NCBI GenBank assembly: GCA_963702195.1
Contig: OY969725.1
Span: 2,790,001-2,854,000 of the forward strand
Direction of reading: 5' to 3'
Source of the DNA: AC-56 sp963702195
GTDB lineage: Bacteria; Actinomycetota; Thermoleophilia; Solirubrobacterales; 70-9
DNA length: 64,000 nt
In this document: one piece after another, positions 42,523 through 50,259 of the stretch
Position numbering within the stretch: the first letter of the stretch is position 1
Layout: every line of letters starts with the position of its first letter
Notes under the pieces: model-generated
Databases searched by the model: none
Told to the model about the DNA's origin: nothing
Seen by the model: the letters and a program-made list of their open reading frames with translations, nothing else
Position numbers and translations under genes: made by a program

Positions 42523-43461
42523 CTATCCAAGCGCCTCGCGAAAGCCGCTGCGCCAACTGGGATATCGAGGCTCCCAGCCGAGCTCGCGCCTGGCCCTCGC
42601 GTTCGACGCCCCCCGGAGCCCGACGGTCATCCGGGCGGCCGTGCCCCCGAGCAGGCGGCCGATGAAGCCCGGGACCTTCCACGGCCGCTTCGCGCCGAGC
42701 GCCTCGGCGTAGACCGGTAGCCACTGGGCGACGGTCGCGGGCTCGTCGTCGACGACGTTGTAGATGCCGGGCTCGCCCCGGTCGCACGCGGCAACGGTGG
42801 CCCCGGCGGCGTCCTCGATGTGGATGAAGGAGAAGAGGCCGTCGCTTCCACCGAGCACCGGGAAGCGCCGCTTGCGGACCATCTCGGCGATGCTGCCGTC
42901 GGCGGCGTAGTAGGTGCGGGGACCGTAGAACCATCCGTAGCGCAGCACCAGACCCTGGATCCCGACCGCCTCCAGCACGGCCCGCTCGTGAGAGACCATC
43001 GCGCGCACGCCGTCGCCGAAAGGTGCGGGGGCATCGGTTGACGGGCGCCCCTCCTCGTCCTTGACCATCTCGCCCTCGGGCGCGTAGAGGAAGGCGATGC
43101 TCTGGGTGACGAACCGCTGGGCGCCGGCCGCGATCGCCGCATCGAGCAGGTTCCCCCCGCCCTCGGTGCGGATCCGGTTGGTCGGGGCGTAGAAGCGCTC
43201 GTCCATGTTGCGCGTGTCGTAGTCGCGGGGAAGCTTCGTCAGCTCGTTGACGACGACATCCGGACGCGCCGACCCCACCGCCTCGTTGACGGCCTCGGCG
43301 TCGAGCGCGTCGCACATGACCGCCTCGCCGCCGCCCTCCGAGATCATTGCCCTGCCCGCCTCGCGGCTGGTCATCCCGACGACGTCATGGCCGGCAGCGA
43401 CGAGCTGGCGCACCAGCGGCCGACCGATGACACCGGAGGCACCCGCGACGAAGACCCTCAT
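42523..43461 (-). CDS. atypical NAD(P)-dependent epimerase/dehydratase-family protein
   Basis: A 312-residue extended-SDR protein. The cofactor motif is VAGASGVIGRPL, and YNVVDDEPATVAQWLPVYAEALG is the usual substrate-side segment. The Tyr-x3-Lys pair is not visible: the equivalent region reads GVRAMVSHERAVLEAVG. It may therefore be a non-catalytic or NmrA-like regulator, or use different residues. Its ATG is preceded at once by a large hairpin (43463-43504), with no free ribosome site of the usual type. Confidence 0.82.
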   Translation of the reverse strand: MRVFVAGASGVIGRPLVRQLVAAGHDVVGMTSREAGRAMISEGGGEAVMCDALDAEAVNEAVGSARPDVVVNELTKLPRDYDTRNMDERFYAPTNRIRTEGGGNLLDAAIAAGAQRFVTQSIAFLYAPEGEMVKDEEGRPSTDAPAPFGDGVRAMVSHERAVLEAVGIQGLVLRYGWFYGPRTYYAADGSIAEMVRKRRFPVLGGSDGLFSFIHIEDAAGATVAACDRGEPGIYNVVDDEPATVAQWLPVYAEALGAKRPWKVPGFIGRLLGGTAARMTVGLRGASNARARRELGWEPRYPSWRSGFREALG

Positions 43462-43462
43462 C

Positions 43463-43504
43463 CGGGTGAACGTTAGCCCGTTGCTACGGGCGCACGTTCA
43501 CCCG
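43463..43504 (-). promoter_or_regulatory. 42-nt nested hairpin touching the SDR start codon
   Basis: Outer arms CGGGTGAACGT and ACGTTCACCCG (11 bp) enclose a 2+2 internal mismatch (TA/GC). An inner stem GCCCGT/ACGGGC has a four-base loop. The hairpin ends one base before the start codon of the epimerase-like gene on the minus strand. It could end the upstream ABC operon's transcript, or hide the start region of this mRNA. Confidence 0.65.
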
Positions 43505-43662
43505 CCGCCGAGGGTGAGCGCGAAACCCGCGCACGTCACGATCCGTCGGAGGGGCTTCCCTGCCTCCAAGTCCTTGGTCCTTTCCTCGAGGGCGATCGCC
43601 TGTCACCGTTCGGCGTCCAGTACGACTCACCGACCGCTGTTCGGCTTGTCAAGGGCGCCGGT

Positions 43663-44421
43663 CTAGTCGCGGTCGTACGTCGCGATCGCCCGCAGCGAGA
43701 GCGCGGTCAGCACGGCGGTCAGGGCGACGATCACGCCCAGGCAGACCGCGAGCTTGTCCCAGACCCAGCCGTCGATCACCAGCGACCGCAGCCCGACGAT
43801 CACGTAGCTCACCGGATTGACGCGGGCGAGCGCCTCCATCACCGGGGTGAGCCGGTCGAACGGGACGAAGTTCGGGGTCAGGAAGAGCAGCGGGAAGAAG
43901 AGGAGGAAGCTCGTGTTGGTGGCCTGGACGTTGCGCGTCCGGAGTGCGACGAGGATCCCGAAGCCGGCGTAGCCGACGCCGAAGAGCGCGGCCAGCACGA
44001 CGAGCACCATCGCGCCGGGCACGCCGCTCTCCATGTGCACGCCGAAGGCGAGCCCGGCGAGGAGGACGACGCTCGAGCCGAGCAGGCCGCGAACCAGGTC
44101 GGCGGCGAGCCTGCCGAAGATGATCGAGGAGCGCCGGATCGGCGCCGCCAGCAGCTTGTCGAAGTATCCGTTGTCGATCTCGGTGACCAGAGCGAGTCCG
44201 GAGGTGGCGGTCGCCACGGCGAACATCAGCGACACCGGCATCTGGAACGCGGCGTACCCCTGCCCTTTCAGGAAGGGCGTCGTGTCGGGAAAGGTCTCCG
44301 AGACCTGGCCGATGTTCACCGCGAGGAAGAAGAGCGGGATGAACAATGCGGGGATCGTGGCCTCGGGGTAGCGCACGATCTCGCGCACCGCCCGCCGGCC
44401 CAGCAGCAGCGTCTCGGTCAA
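43663..44421 (-). CDS. ABC-2 type transporter permease
   Basis: A 252-residue protein with six hydrophobic segments, e.g. LFIPLFFLAVNIGQV, VVLLAGLAFGV and VLVVLAALFGVGYAGFGILVAL. The block EIDNGYFDKLLAAPIRRSSIIFGR is typical of DrrB-type ABC-2 permeases. Its start overlaps the stop of the ATPase gene by four bases, so the two form one exporter. No substrate is indicated. Confidence 0.9.
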   Translation of the reverse strand: MTETLLLGRRAVREIVRYPEATIPALFIPLFFLAVNIGQVSETFPDTTPFLKGQGYAAFQMPVSLMFAVATATSGLALVTEIDNGYFDKLLAAPIRRSSIIFGRLAADLVRGLLGSSVVLLAGLAFGVHMESGVPGAMVLVVLAALFGVGYAGFGILVALRTRNVQATNTSFLLFFPLLFLTPNFVPFDRLTPVMEALARVNPVSYVIVGLRSLVIDGWVWDKLAVCLGVIVALTAVLTALSLRAIATYDRD

Positions 44422-45407
44422 GCGGCCTGCTCCTCCGGCTCCTGCTCTTCCTCGGCGCCCTCGAGCCGGCGCCCGGTGGCACGCAGGAAGACGTCGTCAA
44501 GTGAGGGCCGCGAGACGGCGATCGCCCCAACCTGGGTCTGCGCCCCGTCGAGCCGCCGCACGATCTCCGCGATCGACCCGGCGCCATCCTCCAGGTAGAG
44601 CGCGAGAGCATCGGCCTCCGGAACGACTCGCTCGAGCCCCGGCAACCCGCGCATCGCCGCCTCGACCCGCGTGGCATCGGCACCGTCCAGCTCGACCCTG
44701 ACGACGTCGTGGCCCATCTGCGCCTTCAGGCTCTCGGGCGTGCCGTCGGCGACGATCCTGCCCGCGTCGATGATCGCCACCCGGTCGCACAGCTGGTCGG
44801 CCTCCTCCAGGTATTGGGTGGTGAGAAAGACGGTCGTCCCGGTGGCGTTGATGCGACGGACCTCGTCCCAGACCGTCAGTCGCGAGGCCGGGTCGAGCCC
44901 GGTGGTCGGCTCGTCGAGGAACAGCACCTCGGGGGAGTGGACGAGCGCGCTCGCGAGGTCGAGCCGCCGCTTCATGCCGCCCGAGTAGGTCTTGGTTCTC
45001 CTGTCCGCTGCCTCGCTCAGCCCGACGAGCTCGAGCAGCTCCTCCGTCCGCGCCCGCGCGTCGGCCCCCGTGATCCCGTAGAGGCCGCACTGCAGCTCGA
45101 GCAGCTCGCGGCCGGTCTGGACCGGATCGAGTCCGATCTCCTGCAGCGCGACCCCGATGCGCCGCCGAACGTCGGCCGGGTCGGCGACGACGTCGACGCC
45201 GGCGACGCTGGCGCTCCCGCTCGTAGGCGGCAGCAACGTGCAGAGCATCCGAACCGTCGTCGTCTTCCCCGCGCCGTTGGGGCCGAGGAACCCGAACACC
45301 TCGCCACGGCTGATGGTCAGGTCGATGTCACGGACCGCTTCGACATCGCCCTTGAACGTCCGCCGCAACGAGCGGACCTCGACCGCCTGATTGCCATCCT
45401 CAATCAC
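44418..45407 (-). CDS. ABC transporter ATP-binding protein, DrrA type
   Basis: A 329-residue ATPase. It has Walker A GPNGAGKTTTVRMLC, signature YSGGMKRRLDLASALVHSP, Walker B VLFLDEPTTGLDP and the switch region VFLTTQYLEEADQLCDRVAII. These match the daunorubicin-resistance DrrA group. The C-terminus is Glu/Gln-rich (EGAEEEQEPEEQAA). It begins just after tRNA-Pro on the same strand. Confidence 0.93.
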   Translation of the reverse strand: MIEDGNQAVEVRSLRRTFKGDVEAVRDIDLTISRGEVFGFLGPNGAGKTTTVRMLCTLLPPTSGSASVAGVDVVADPADVRRRIGVALQEIGLDPVQTGRELLELQCGLYGITGADARARTEELLELVGLSEAADRRTKTYSGGMKRRLDLASALVHSPEVLFLDEPTTGLDPASRLTVWDEVRRINATGTTVFLTTQYLEEADQLCDRVAIIDAGRIVADGTPESLKAQMGHDVVRVELDGADATRVEAAMRGLPGLERVVPEADALALYLEDGAGSIAEIVRRLDGAQTQVGAIAVSRPSLDDVFLRATGRRLEGAEEEQEPEEQAA

Positions 45408-45465
45408 ACGGCGAGACGGTAGTGACGATTTAGGTCAGAACCGGTCCGCATGGCTTCAGTTGATA

Positions 45466-45539
45466 TCGGGGCGACTGGATTTGAACCAGCGACCTCACCG
45501 ACCCGAACGGTGCGCGCTACCAGGCTGCGCCACGCCCCG
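45466..45539 (-). tRNA. tRNA-Pro (anticodon CGG)
   Basis: A 74-nt cloverleaf on the minus strand. The acceptor is CGGGGCG with CGCCCCG, the D arm GCGC-AGCCTGGTA-GCGC, and the anticodon stem CACCG/CGGTG with loop TTCGGGT, so the anticodon is CGG. The T arm is GCTGG-TTCAAAT-CCAGT. The discriminator is A and no CCA is encoded. It reads proline codon CCG. Confidence 0.96.
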
Positions 45540-45573
45540 AGAGCCAGTCATTCTAGGGGCCGGGAGCTGGACG

Positions 45574-46272
45574 TCAGGAGTGGCTGACCTCGGCCACGGC
45601 GGCATCGACCTCGGCCTTGGAGGGCCCGTCCTGCAGCACCTTGCTGCCGCCGGGCCCGTCGACCACGATCGACGGGGCCTCGACGCGGAGGCGGTACTGC
45701 GCCGCGAGCTTCTGGTCGGCGTCGACCGAGTCCTTGACCCGCGCCGAGTCCATGTCCTGGTGCCACTGGCTCACGTCCAGGGTGCTGAACGAGTCGATGG
45801 CATTGCCGAGGTCGTCGAGGAACTGGGTGGTGACGGTGCCGTTCGGGGCCTCGTCCTGGTTGCGGAAGAAGAGGTCCGCGAACTGCCACTCGACGTCCTG
45901 CTCGCCCGCCGCGGTCGCGGCATAGGCGGCCTGCGTGACGTCGGCCTGGCCCAGCGAGTAGTTGTGGAACTCGAGACGGGCGTCGCTCCCGCGCGCGTAC
46001 TCCTCGATCAGCCGGTCGACGGTCTCGAGCTGGTACTTGTCGCAGGTCGAGCACTGCAGGTCCGTGAACAGCGCGATGGTCACCGGCGCATTTGGCGACC
46101 CCAGGGAGGATCCGTTCTGCTCGACGCCGCCGACCAGCTCCTGCACGGCGTCGCCGCCGGTGATCTTGATCACCCTCGGGCCACCCGTGCCCACGGATAG
46201 CGAGATGATCGCGCCGATCAGGGCGGCGAGCCCCACGCCCAACAGGACGCGCGGCACCCACGGGCTTGACAT
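45574..46272 (-). CDS. DsbA-like thioredoxin-fold protein
   Basis: A 232-residue protein with an N-terminal signal anchor (VLLGVGLAALIGAIISLSVG), then a thioredoxin fold. The active site is CSTC in ALFTDLQCSTCDKY, and the cis-Pro region is VEAPSIVVDG. The helical insert (AAYAATAAGEQDVEWQFADLFF) is of the DsbA/BdbD type. It would form or exchange disulfides outside the membrane, useful for the Cys-rich exported proteins here. The start ATG directly follows the TAG of the upstream small gene (TAGATG). Confidence 0.88.
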   Translation of the reverse strand: MSSPWVPRVLLGVGLAALIGAIISLSVGTGGPRVIKITGGDAVQELVGGVEQNGSSLGSPNAPVTIALFTDLQCSTCDKYQLETVDRLIEEYARGSDARLEFHNYSLGQADVTQAAYAATAAGEQDVEWQFADLFFRNQDEAPNGTVTTQFLDDLGNAIDSFSTLDVSQWHQDMDSARVKDSVDADQKLAAQYRLRVEAPSIVVDGPGGSKVLQDGPSKAEVDAAVAEVSHS

Positions 46273-46536
46273 CTATCCGGCGACCGCCTTGTAGTAGCGG
46301 ACCGCCAGGCCCGTCAGCAGGGTCTCGAAGCTCTCCTCGATCGGCCCGCCGGCCTCACTCGCGTAGGCCTCGAGCCCGCGCCGCTCGATCGCCTCGCTGC
46401 GGGCGACGACCTCATCCACGAGGTCGGGGTGCTCGTCGCAGAAGAACGCCCCGATCGAGTAGAGCTCGGTGTCCATGAGCGACTCGAGGAAGGACGCAGG
46501 GGCGGCGTCTGAAACGGTCTCGGCCACGGCGCACAT
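46273..46536 (-). CDS. small conserved hypothetical protein
   Basis: An 87-residue soluble protein (SFLESLMDTELYSIGAFFCDEHPDLVDEVVARSEAIERRGL...). It is mostly helical and acidic, with no recognised domain. The ATG at 46536 is chosen because earlier starts would run into the divergent promoter at 46.6 kb. Its stop touches the start of the DsbA-like gene, so the two are co-transcribed. Function unknown. Confidence 0.6.
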   Translation of the reverse strand: MCAVAETVSDAAPASFLESLMDTELYSIGAFFCDEHPDLVDEVVARSEAIERRGLEAYASEAGGPIEESFETLLTGLAVRYYKAVAG

Positions 46537-46601
46537 GCTACGGCGCGAGCTCCATATGCCCGGGCTTCGGGGGTCGATCCCGCTATTTGCGGCGAAAGTC
46601 A

Positions 46602-46629
46602 TTGACACATCCGCGGGATGGGATAAAAC
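46602..46629 (+). promoter_or_regulatory. sigma-70-like promoter for the 57-residue protein
   Basis: TTGACA (46602-46607), a 16-base spacer and TAAAAC (46624-46629) form one of the few near-consensus promoters in this window. The predicted transcript begins about 25 bases before the start codon at 46662. Confidence 0.6.
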
Positions 46630-46661
46630 TCACTGCCACAGGCAACAGGAGGAGACGACGA

Positions 46662-46835
46662 GTGGCAATACACCTGACGCCCACCGAGCTCGCCGACGAG
46701 GTCAACATGAAGCGGCGCGAGGTGATCTCGAAGTGCATGGAGATGGGTGTCCCGATCTTCAACGGCAGGATCGACAAGACGTTGTTCCTCTCATCGCTGC
46801 GCCGCCTCACGGGCCGGGCCAAGCAGATCGCGTAG
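46662..46835 (+). CDS. small IF2N/winged-helix-like protein
   Basis: A 57-residue protein from a GTG behind a strong AGGAGGAG site. The sequence HLTPTELADEVNMKRREVISKCMEMGVPIFNGRIDKTLFLSSL has the pattern of the N-terminal domain of initiation factor IF2 or a MerR-type short winged helix. In that pattern a helix pair is followed by a short hairpin and a basic end. It probably binds nucleic acid. A strong promoter and ribosome site suggest high expression. The acyl-CoA synthetase gene follows 48 bases later. Confidence 0.72.
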   Translation: MAIHLTPTELADEVNMKRREVISKCMEMGVPIFNGRIDKTLFLSSLRRLTGRAKQIA

Positions 46836-46883
46836 TTCGCGCGCCGCCGGGGCGCGTTCCCTCGCTGATATAGCCTTCGACGC

Positions 46884-48698
46884 ATGGAGACCGCCACGGT
46901 CGCGGCCGGCCCGGCAATCGGAGTCGCTTCGAGCACGGTCGCTGACCTGCTTCCGCTGGCCGTGCGGGAGCACGGCGACCGGCGCGCGGTCATGTACAAG
47001 GAGGAGGGGGCGTCCGGGTGGAGCTCCAAGACCTACTCCGAGGTCGGCGAGATCGTGCAGGGCCTCTCGCTCGGGCTGATGGACCTTGGGATCGAGAAGG
47101 GCGACAAGGTCTCGATCCTCGCCAACACCCGCCCGGAGTGGACCTACTTCGACTTCGCGGCGCTCACCGCCGGCGCGACCGTGGTCCCGATCTACCAGAC
47201 GAACTCACCCGACGAGTGCCGGTACGTGCTGGAGAACTCCGACGCGAAGGCGGTGATCGTCGAGGACGCCGAGCAGCTCGCAAAGATCCGCGAGGTGCGG
47301 GACCGGTGCCCGGTCCTCGAACACGTGATCCTGATGACCGGTGAGGCCGACGACGCGATCTCGGCGGACGAGATCGCCGAGCGCGGCGCCTCCCGCGACG
47401 TCTCCGAGTGGGAGGAGCGCTGGAGCTCGGTGAGGCCCGACGAGATCTGCACCTTCATCTACACGTCGGGAACCACGGGACCGCCGAAGGGCTGCGTCAT
47501 CTCCCACGGCAACTACCGGTCGATGCTCGACATGGTGCTCGACGTGAGAGCGCTGGGCGACGACGAGCTGACCTACCTGTACCTCCCTCTCGCCCACTCG
47601 TTCGCATTGCTGATCCAGTTCGGCACCGTGGCACTCGGCGCGACGCTCGCCTACTGGCAGCGCGACCCACTCAAGATCATCCCCGACCTCGCCGAGGTCA
47701 AGCCCACCTACTTCCCGTCGGTCCCCCGGATCTTCGAGAAGATCTACACGGCCGCCACGGCGGCCGCCGAGAAGGCCGGCGGGATGAAGAAGGCGGTCTT
47801 CAACTGGGCCGTCGGCGTCGGGCACCGGATGCGCGAGACCGAGCGCGGGGGCAGGGAGCCCGGCTTCTTCCTCCGCCGTCAGTACGAGATCGCGGACAAG
47901 CAGGTGCTGTCCAAGATCCGCAACCTCTTCGGCGGGCGCATCAAGCTCGCCGTCAGCGGGGCGGCCCCGATCAACCCGGAGATCCTCCGATTCTTCGACG
48001 CTGCCGGGGTGCTCGTCATCGAGGGCTGGGGCATGACCGAGACCTCGACCGCGGCGACGATCGCGACCGCCGAAGACTTCAAGTTCGGCACGGTCGGCAA
48101 GCCGTTTCCGGGGTGCGAGGTCAAGATCGCCCCCGACGGGGAGATCCTGGTCCGCGGGCCCAACATCTTCCAGGGCTACTACAAGAACCCCGAGGCGACC
48201 GCCGAGACGCTCGTGGACGGCTGGCTCCACACCGGCGACATCGGAGAGATCGACTCCGAGGGCTACGTGAAGATCACCGGCCGCAAGAAGGACATCATCA
48301 TCACGGCGGGCGGCAAGAACATCACGCCGGCCAACCTCGAGGCCGAGATCAAGCAGCACTCGCTCGTGTCCCAGTGCGTCGTGATCGGCGACCGGCGTCC
48401 GTACCTGATCGCGCTCGTCACCCTCGACCCCGAGGAGGCCGCCGCGTTCGCGACCGAGCACGGCCTCCCTTCGGATCCCGAGGCGCTGGCGTCGATCGAG
48501 CAGGTGCGGGCAGCGATCGATGAGCACCTCGCGAAGGTCAACTCCAAGTTCGCCCGGGTCGAGCAGGTGAAGAAGATCGAGATCCTCCCGCACGACCTCT
48601 CGCAGGAGGGCGGCGAGCTCACGCCGACGATGAAGGTGAAGCGCAACGTCGTCGCCGACAAGTACGCCGGCAACATCGACGCGCTGTACGCGAAGTAG
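46884..48698 (+). CDS. long-chain acyl-CoA synthetase (AMP-forming)
   Basis: A 604-residue ANL-superfamily enzyme that activates fatty acids with ATP and CoA. It has the AMP-binding P-loop YTSGTTGPPKGCVISHGNY, GWGMTETSTAATI, VDGWLHTGDIGEIDSEGYVKITGRKKDIIIT and the catalytic Lys near TPTMKVKRNVV. The layout is like the FadD15/ACSL group. It feeds beta-oxidation or lipid synthesis enzymes found elsewhere in the window. Confidence 0.95.
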   Translation: METATVAAGPAIGVASSTVADLLPLAVREHGDRRAVMYKEEGASGWSSKTYSEVGEIVQGLSLGLMDLGIEKGDKVSILANTRPEWTYFDFAALTAGATVVPIYQTNSPDECRYVLENSDAKAVIVEDAEQLAKIREVRDRCPVLEHVILMTGEADDAISADEIAERGASRDVSEWEERWSSVRPDEICTFIYTSGTTGPPKGCVISHGNYRSMLDMVLDVRALGDDELTYLYLPLAHSFALLIQFGTVALGATLAYWQRDPLKIIPDLAEVKPTYFPSVPRIFEKIYTAATAAAEKAGGMKKAVFNWAVGVGHRMRETERGGREPGFFLRRQYEIADKQVLSKIRNLFGGRIKLAVSGAAPINPEILRFFDAAGVLVIEGWGMTETSTAATIATAEDFKFGTVGKPFPGCEVKIAPDGEILVRGPNIFQGYYKNPEATAETLVDGWLHTGDIGEIDSEGYVKITGRKKDIIITAGGKNITPANLEAEIKQHSLVSQCVVIGDRRPYLIALVTLDPEEAAAFATEHGLPSDPEALASIEQVRAAIDEHLAKVNSKFARVEQVKKIEILPHDLSQEGGELTPTMKVKRNVVADKYAGNIDALYAK

Positions 48699-48857
48699 CG
48701 AGGCGGCCGAGGTATTGCACACAATCCCGGGAGCTCGCAACGGATCGGTAAGCGCCACGTCCCCCTCGTCCCCAGTTCGCTTTCGTGCGCCACGTGGTTC
48801 CGGCGCATCAGCGATAGCGGTTGCCTGAGGAAACGCTAGGTCTAGATGAATGTCGCC

Positions 48858-48929
48858 CTGCTGCGAGTGAGCGACTTCGCGGCTTTCGTAATACGCAGCA
48901 GACTCAAGTGGCGGCATTAGGCGGCCACT
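48858..48929. repeat. two inverted repeats beside the HTH gene
   Basis: CTGCTGCG (48858-48865) and CGCAGCAG (48894-48901) are exact inverted copies 28 bases apart. Six bases on, AGTGGC (48907-48912) pairs with GCCACT (48924-48929). They lie just past the 3' end of the HTH gene in lower-GC DNA. They may be a terminator, or remains of a recombination site at the edge of the island. Confidence 0.45.
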
Positions 48930-48942
48930 ATAGGCGCGGCGA

Positions 48943-49212
48943 TTACGGCAGGCTGCCTGTTACTGGGTCTCCGCGCTGCGCCTGCGGAGCCTTGGTCGTC
49001 TCGACCTCTGGGAATGAGGCGGGAACGCCGAACAGTTCTTGCTCTATCCGCTCAACCTCTGCTTCGGGGAGGCGACGGTGGCCGCTAGGCAGTCGATACG
49101 ACTGCAGGATGTGGCGATCCATCCAATTGCGGATCGTGTTCTCGTGTACGCCGAGACGGTTGGCGGCCTCCTTGATGGTGGTCGTAGGGGCCGGGCGCGT
49201 CAGAACTGCCAT
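48943..49212 (-). CDS. excisionase/MerR-type helix-turn-helix protein
   Basis: An 89-residue protein. The DNA-binding part TTIKEAANRLGVHENTIRNWMDRHILQSYRLPSGHRRLPEAEV is a classic short MerR/excisionase winged helix with the GHRR wing. The C-terminal 35 residues are probably disordered. Such proteins act as recombination directionality factors or local repressors. Its ATG is four bases from the ATG of the truncated ATPase on the opposite strand, with no room for normal promoters. GC is lower than in the flanks. Confidence 0.8.
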   Translation of the reverse strand: MAVLTRPAPTTTIKEAANRLGVHENTIRNWMDRHILQSYRLPSGHRRLPEAEVERIEQELFGVPASFPEVETTKAPQAQRGDPVTGSLP

Positions 49213-49216
49213 TTGG

Positions 49217-50185
49217 ATGCGGCTGTTTCGCGAGATGGGTCGCGAGGATGAGTTTCAGGCCCAATGGTCCGAGGTCCCGGCCGATCCAGAGGACGTGCGT
49301 TATCTCCTCCAGCAACTCGATGAACGATTGCTCGTCGTTGTCGATGAACTCGATCGGTTCGAAGATAACGAGGGCCTTTCACTCTTGGCTGACACCATCA
49401 AGTCCCTCTCGGACAATGCCATCAACGTCACGTTGATCCTTGTGGGCGTCGCCGATGCCATCACCGAGCTAGTGGGCGACCATCAATCGGTCGAGCGGGC
49501 GCTAACGCAGATTCCCATGCAGAGAATGTCCTCGGTCGAGTTGGGCCAGATCATCGACCGAGGCATGGGATACCTGCATATGGCGATAGGGGAGGACGCC
49601 AAACTACGGCTTGCGCGGCTGTCGGAAGGCCTGCCCTATTACACCCATCTGCTTGCCCTCCACGCAACACAGCGGGCAATTCAAGACGACCGCGATCATG
49701 TGACCTCGGCGGACGTCGAAAGCGCCATCGGGAACGCTGTCGCGAAGGCCCAACACTCCATTCGCACCGCCTACCAGGTGGCGGTGCGAAGCACCCGCAA
49801 CGAAAGCCAGTTCGAAGAAGTCCTGCTGGCTTGCGCACTAGCGCCGAAGGACGAGCTGGGCTACTTCACGGCCGGCGCTGTTCGAGAGCCGTTGTCCCGC
49901 ATCATGGATAAGCCGCGCGAGATTCCTCACTTCGCCCGCCACCTACACAAGTTCGCCGAAGAAAGGCGAGGCAGGGTCCTGGAGAAGGCCGGAAAGAAGG
50001 GCAGCCACTTCTATCGATTCGCCAATCCACTGCTACAGCCGTTTGTCGTGCTGAGCGGCGTCGCACGGCAGGTCGCATCGGAGGATCTGATCCGCGAGCT
50101 ACAGCTAGAGACGGCCCCCGCGCCGGAGGACCCAGCCAACGCGCTCGACCTGCCATCCCCGAGCGCGCCGGAGCAGCTTTTCTAA
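49217..50185 (+). pseudogene. 5'-truncated AAA ATPase
   Basis: 322 codons remain from ATG 49217. The Walker B segment is clear (RLLVVVDELDRFEDNEGLSLLADTIK), with sensor-like VTLILVGVADAITELVGDH and an ORC/Cdc6-type lid (LGQIIDRG...LRLARLSEGLPYYTHLLALHATQRA). A winged-helix region follows (FARHLHKFAEERRGRVLEKAG). No Walker A or preceding helices exist: upstream DNA is the HTH gene on the other strand. So the N-terminal half, about 100-150 residues in such proteins, has been lost. Lower GC than the flanks suggests acquired DNA. Confidence 0.75.
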
Positions 50186-50259
50186 CCTTCGCGCTCGCCC
50201 CTACCGGCCCAGGAGCGGTCATCGTCGTCATCGAGGGCATCATCACGATGACTGAGCGT

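Noticed and set aside
45466..50185. tRNA-Pro as the attachment site of the 48.8-50.2 kb island
   Set aside because: The island is more than 3 kb away, and I find no repeat of the tRNA 3' end at its edges.
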